NCBI GenBank assembly: GCA_039029935.1
Contig: JBCCFC010000650.1
Location: 1-7,704 of the forward strand
Length of the DNA: 7,704 bases
DNA from: G039029935 sp039029935
Lineage (GTDB): Bacteria > Chloroflexota > Anaerolineae > Caldilineales > Caldilineaceae
Reading direction: 5' to 3'
The notes under the pieces were generated by a model. It was not told the origin of the DNA. It did not search any database and worked only from the letters and a program-made list of their open reading frames with translations. Below, in pieces: positions 5,087 through 7,704 of the stretch. The stretch's first letter is position 1. Every line of letters starts with the position of its first letter. Position numbers and translations under genes: made by a program.

Positions 5087-7563
5087 TAGTTCATCTCTAG
5101 CCAATTTAAAATTTCATTATAATCGTAATTATTTGCCCATTTTTCCAAAATCTTGCTCTGTTGTGTATCGTGGTCCTCTATTTCTGCAATTAATTCAAAC
5201 ATTTTCTTTTGATCCAAGCGAACGGTTGCATGGTTAAGCGCATCCAATAACGCTTTTGGAATTTGTGTGCTTGCCTGTGTATTCACCTGCTCGGCTGGTG
5301 CATCGCCCTGTGGTCTTTGTTGTTCATTGGTGGATAAGATTGACGGCATTTCAGGTTTTTCTGGCTCTTTTGAGGGTTGCCCAGCATCACTATGATAGGA
5401 GGCAATCTCTGAAACAATCCCTGTCTCCATAGGCTGCTTATACTTGGGTAATTGGTTTGGTGTAAATCGTTTCGGGGCCATCGCAGGGAACCCTGGCGGA
5501 ACACGATTTGGCGCTTGGTTGACGTTATCGGTGAGTCTCTTCGGTGAAGCTGAGTCTCCTTGCGCCTGCTCACCACCGAGATTATTGACAAGATTGAGCG
5601 GGACTCCTCTAAACTTGTCTGGATTGGCATAGCTGGAATCCAGATAATCGGCTACTTTCTCTAACAGTTTGGCGCGTGAGAAGGGCTTACTGATAAAATC
5701 GTCACAACCTGCGGCCAGCGCACGTTTGCGATCCGCCTCAAACGCATTGGCTGTCAGTGCAATAATCACAGGGTCTGATGCCATACGGTTATGCTGTGTC
5801 CTGTGGCGGATTTGCCTAGTGGCCTCATACCCATCCATCACAGGCATTGCAATATCCATCAGAATTAGGTCAGGGTTCCATTGTTCAAAAATCATGACGC
5901 CTTCTTGACCATTGGCAGCATCACGTAGGTCAAAGCCAAGTGGGTCGAGTAGCATGTGTAATAAGAGCAGGTTTTCCGACTTATCCTCCACACACAAAAT
6001 TTTGTAGATAGGCTGTCCCTGAGCATCTACACGAGACTCAGATGGGAATACGGGTTGTCCGTTGGGTGACACAGGTACAATCTCGGCTTTTTGCGACTGT
6101 GTCCAAACGGTCATATGCTCTTTCTCGCCAAGTACGCGATTAGAAAGTCCTGTTCCTCCTGAAACTACTCCTGAAGCCGAGCCTGTCCCATCAAACATGG
6201 CAGGCTGGGCCAGTGGATGATCCAGCGGCGGATCCAACAATTTCACAGGGACAACAACCGTAAAGGTACTCCCTTTATCTAACTGGCTATCGACGTGAAT
6301 AGTTCCACCCATGAGGTCTACAAACTGTTGAACAATTGACAATCCTAATCCTGTGCCTTCACCACTCTTGCGTCCGCCCTCTGCCTGTGTAAATGCCTCA
6401 AAAAGCTGTGCAAGTTCATGTTCCGCAATCCCCTGCCCGGTGTCCTCTACTTCCAGCCACAAATTGATGGTATCGGAGTAATAGGCTGTCTGCTGGACCC
6501 GATTGCGCACCTGGATATCGTTGCTGGCGTGTGCGTTGACGCTGCTGTTGAATCGTTCACTGATACCCAAAAATTCGTGGTATGAAACCGATGTTTGCGA
6601 CGACACGCGCACAGAAATGGCTCCTTTGTCGGTAAACTTGAGTGCGTTGCCAATGAGGTTAATTAAAATCTGACGCAGTTTGCGCTCATCGCCTTGGATA
6701 CGCTTGGGGACATCCGCAGCGAGTTCCACAACGAAGTCCAACCCCTTGTCCTGCGCACGTAATTGAAAGAGTGAGCGAATGTTGTCCAGCAATGTCATGA
6801 GTTCCACATCACTCTCATCAAGTGTAATCTTCCCTGCCTCCACTTTGGCAAGGGCCAATACATCGTTGACCAAATCTAATAGATGATGGGCACTGTTATG
6901 CACCACTTTTAAGTGTTCAACTTGCTGTTTGGTGAGATTACTGTCATTCTGTAAGAGTTGATTAAATCCGATAATGGAGTTGAGCGGTGTGCGCAGTTCA
7001 TGGCTCATACTCGCCAAGAATTCACTTTTGGCTTGGTTGGCAACATCCGCCTCTTTCTTAGCGTTCACCAAGGCAACATTCTTATGCGCCAGTTCTTCGC
7101 GCCCCTGTTTCTCCTGAGATAGCAGCCGCTCTAAGGCCCCTTCTGCCTGCATACGCTGGTTGACTTCGTTCTGCAATTCCTCGTTGATGGTCTCTAGCAT
7201 CGTCGTGCGAATTTGTACACGACGCTCAAGTTCATCGTTCCAACGTTCGAGACGCTCACGAGCATCTTTGAGCTTACGCAACATCAGGTTAAAGGAGTGC
7301 GTCAATGCACCAATCTCATTGTTCCATTCATAGGGTGGCAATTCATAGCTTAGGTTCCCACTATGGGCGATATCAGCAACCGTTTTGCTAAGGGCAGTGA
7401 CGGGCTTGACGGTGCGATGAATGACACGGGAAAGCAGAAGAACGACGCTGACACAACTGAGCAGTGTGACAAAGGTGGCAACAATGGCAATAACCATGAC
7501 GGGGGCCAAGGCTCTGCTGCGTTGTTGCTCAACAACAATGGCCCACGGCAAAATATTGCTCAC
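5086..7563 (-). CDS. Membrane hybrid histidine kinase (Cache tail-TM-HAMP-HisKA-HATPase-REC), N-terminus incomplete
   Basis: Numbered from the GTG at 7563 there are 825 residues, but this is not a convincing start: clear protein similarity continues upstream. Visible in order are the end of an extracellular Cache-type domain (SNILPWAIVVEQ), a transmembrane helix (about 20-45), HAMP (46-100), a coiled coil (100-178), and HisKA with H188 in SMSHELRTPLNSIIGF. The ATPase domain has its N box at N306 (NLIGNALKFTDKG), an insertion of about 45 residues, then EDTGQGI (373-379) and GTGLGLS (403-409). A linker precedes the receiver (519-640), with E526/D527, D570 (LMDIAMPVMDGYEATRQI), T604 and K626. 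A Pro/Gln-rich linker of about 110 residues leads to a helical tail (765-825, LLDALNHATVRLD to YNEILNWL) like that ending related cyanobacterial and Chloroflexota hybrid kinases. All phosphotransfer residues are present. It should sense an external ligand, autophosphorylate and pass phosphate to its own receiver. The gene overlaps the downstream kinase by one base. The first membrane helix and most of the sensor lie outside the window. Confidence 0.85.
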   Translation of the reverse strand: MSNILPWAIVVEQQRSRALAPVMVIAIVATFVTLLSCVSVVLLLSRVIHRTVKPVTALSKTVADIAHSGNLSYELPPYEWNNEIGALTHSFNLMLRKLKDARERLERWNDELERRVQIRTTMLETINEELQNEVNQRMQAEGALERLLSQEKQGREELAHKNVALVNAKKEADVANQAKSEFLASMSHELRTPLNSIIGFNQLLQNDSNLTKQQVEHLKVVHNSAHHLLDLVNDVLALAKVEAGKITLDESDVELMTLLDNIRSLFQLRAQDKGLDFVVELAADVPKRIQGDERKLRQILINLIGNALKFTDKGAISVRVSSQTSVSYHEFLGISERFNSSVNAHASNDIQVRNRVQQTAYYSDTINLWLEVEDTGQGIAEHELAQLFEAFTQAEGGRKSGEGTGLGLSIVQQFVDLMGGTIHVDSQLDKGSTFTVVVPVKLLDPPLDHPLAQPAMFDGTGSASGVVSGGTGLSNRVLGEKEHMTVWTQSQKAEIVPVSPNGQPVFPSESRVDAQGQPIYKILCVEDKSENLLLLHMLLDPLGFDLRDAANGQEGVMIFEQWNPDLILMDIAMPVMDGYEATRQIRHRTQHNRMASDPVIIALTANAFEADRKRALAAGCDDFISKPFSRAKLLEKVADYLDSSYANPDKFRGVPLNLVNNLGGEQAQGDSASPKRLTDNVNQAPNRVPPGFPAMAPKRFTPNQLPKYKQPMETGIVSEIASYHSDAGQPSKEPEKPEMPSILSTNEQQRPQGDAPAEQVNTQASTQIPKALLDALNHATVRLDQKKMFELIAEIEDHDTQQSKILEKWANNYDYNEILNWLEMN

Positions 7564-7704
7564 AGGTGAATAGGCCGCTAAAAATGTCTGGCCGTCCTTA
7601 TCATATTGGGTAATGCCAGAATATCCACCACGATCGGCGGCTCGTTGCCCTCGGCGTTCACAGCCGTCCTGTTGGTCTCGTGCATCAGAGAGATGACGTC
7701 AAGC
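7564..7704 (-). other. Upstream coding sequence of the hybrid kinase with a frame break
   Basis: In the kinase frame the sequence upstream of the GTG reads GGYSGITQYDKDGQTF then LAAYSPV, a typical Cache-domain end, so coding continues to at least 7626 and probably to about 7692. This frame holds no ATG, GTG or TTG upstream and meets TGA at 7699-7701. A short AG run lies at 7687-7693. One more dinucleotide there would join SDARDQQDG to LTSSL from another frame and keep the frame open to the window edge. It may be a real frameshift, a variable tract or a sequencing error. Confidence 0.5.

Noticed and set aside
5087..5104. TTG start of the REC-kinase at 5104
   Set aside because: The ATG at 5086 forms a TAATG junction with the upstream stop and has AGAG at a suitable distance.

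Overview
The window looks like bacterial chromosome of middling GC. Its right two thirds carry a hybrid histidine kinase and a REC-histidine kinase of the kind common in Chloroflexota and filamentous cyanobacteria, plus a DUF368/PopT-type membrane protein. A DUF368 gene beside these kinases, the long disordered linkers and the C-terminal tail of the hybrid kinase make Chloroflexota my best guess. That is an inference with modest confidence, because there is no rRNA or other marker here.

Layout: (1) 1-750, plus strand: the 3' part of a gene for a multi-pass membrane protein whose two central helices resemble the pore region of MscS channels. (2) 751-852: a convergent intergenic gap with two hairpins, one suited to each flanking gene. 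(3) 853-2207, minus strand: a two-gene unit in more AT-rich DNA. It encodes a 173-aa helical protein of unknown family followed by a 277-aa PIN-like nuclease, joined by a one-base TAATG stop/start overlap. A TTGACA promoter in interleaved inverted repeats and an 18-bp perfect hairpin lie upstream. (4) 2427-3362, minus: a DUF368/PopT-like undecaprenyl-phosphate transporter. (5) 3363-3583: its leader, holding a long imperfect inverted repeat flanked by 10-bp direct repeats, and the terminator of the kinase operon. (6) 3584-7704, minus: two kinase genes, also joined by TAATG. The first encodes a Cache-tail/TM/HAMP/HisKA/HATPase/REC protein with a conserved-looking C-terminal tail. The second encodes a soluble REC-HisKA-HATPase protein with an S/N/P-rich N-terminus built from eight 15-bp repeats.

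How the genes work together: the two kinases are very probably translated from one message and could form a phosphorelay in which the membrane hybrid kinase senses an external ligand and the soluble protein receives or modulates the signal. PopT is a housekeeping-type cell-envelope gene with its own leader. The helical protein plus PIN nuclease has the gene order and coupling of a toxin-antitoxin or defence module, but both proteins are larger than the classical ones. It is the best candidate here for an undescribed system. The frame at the far right edge is broken near a short AG repeat, so the hybrid kinase's sensor domain may be disrupted or mis-sequenced.
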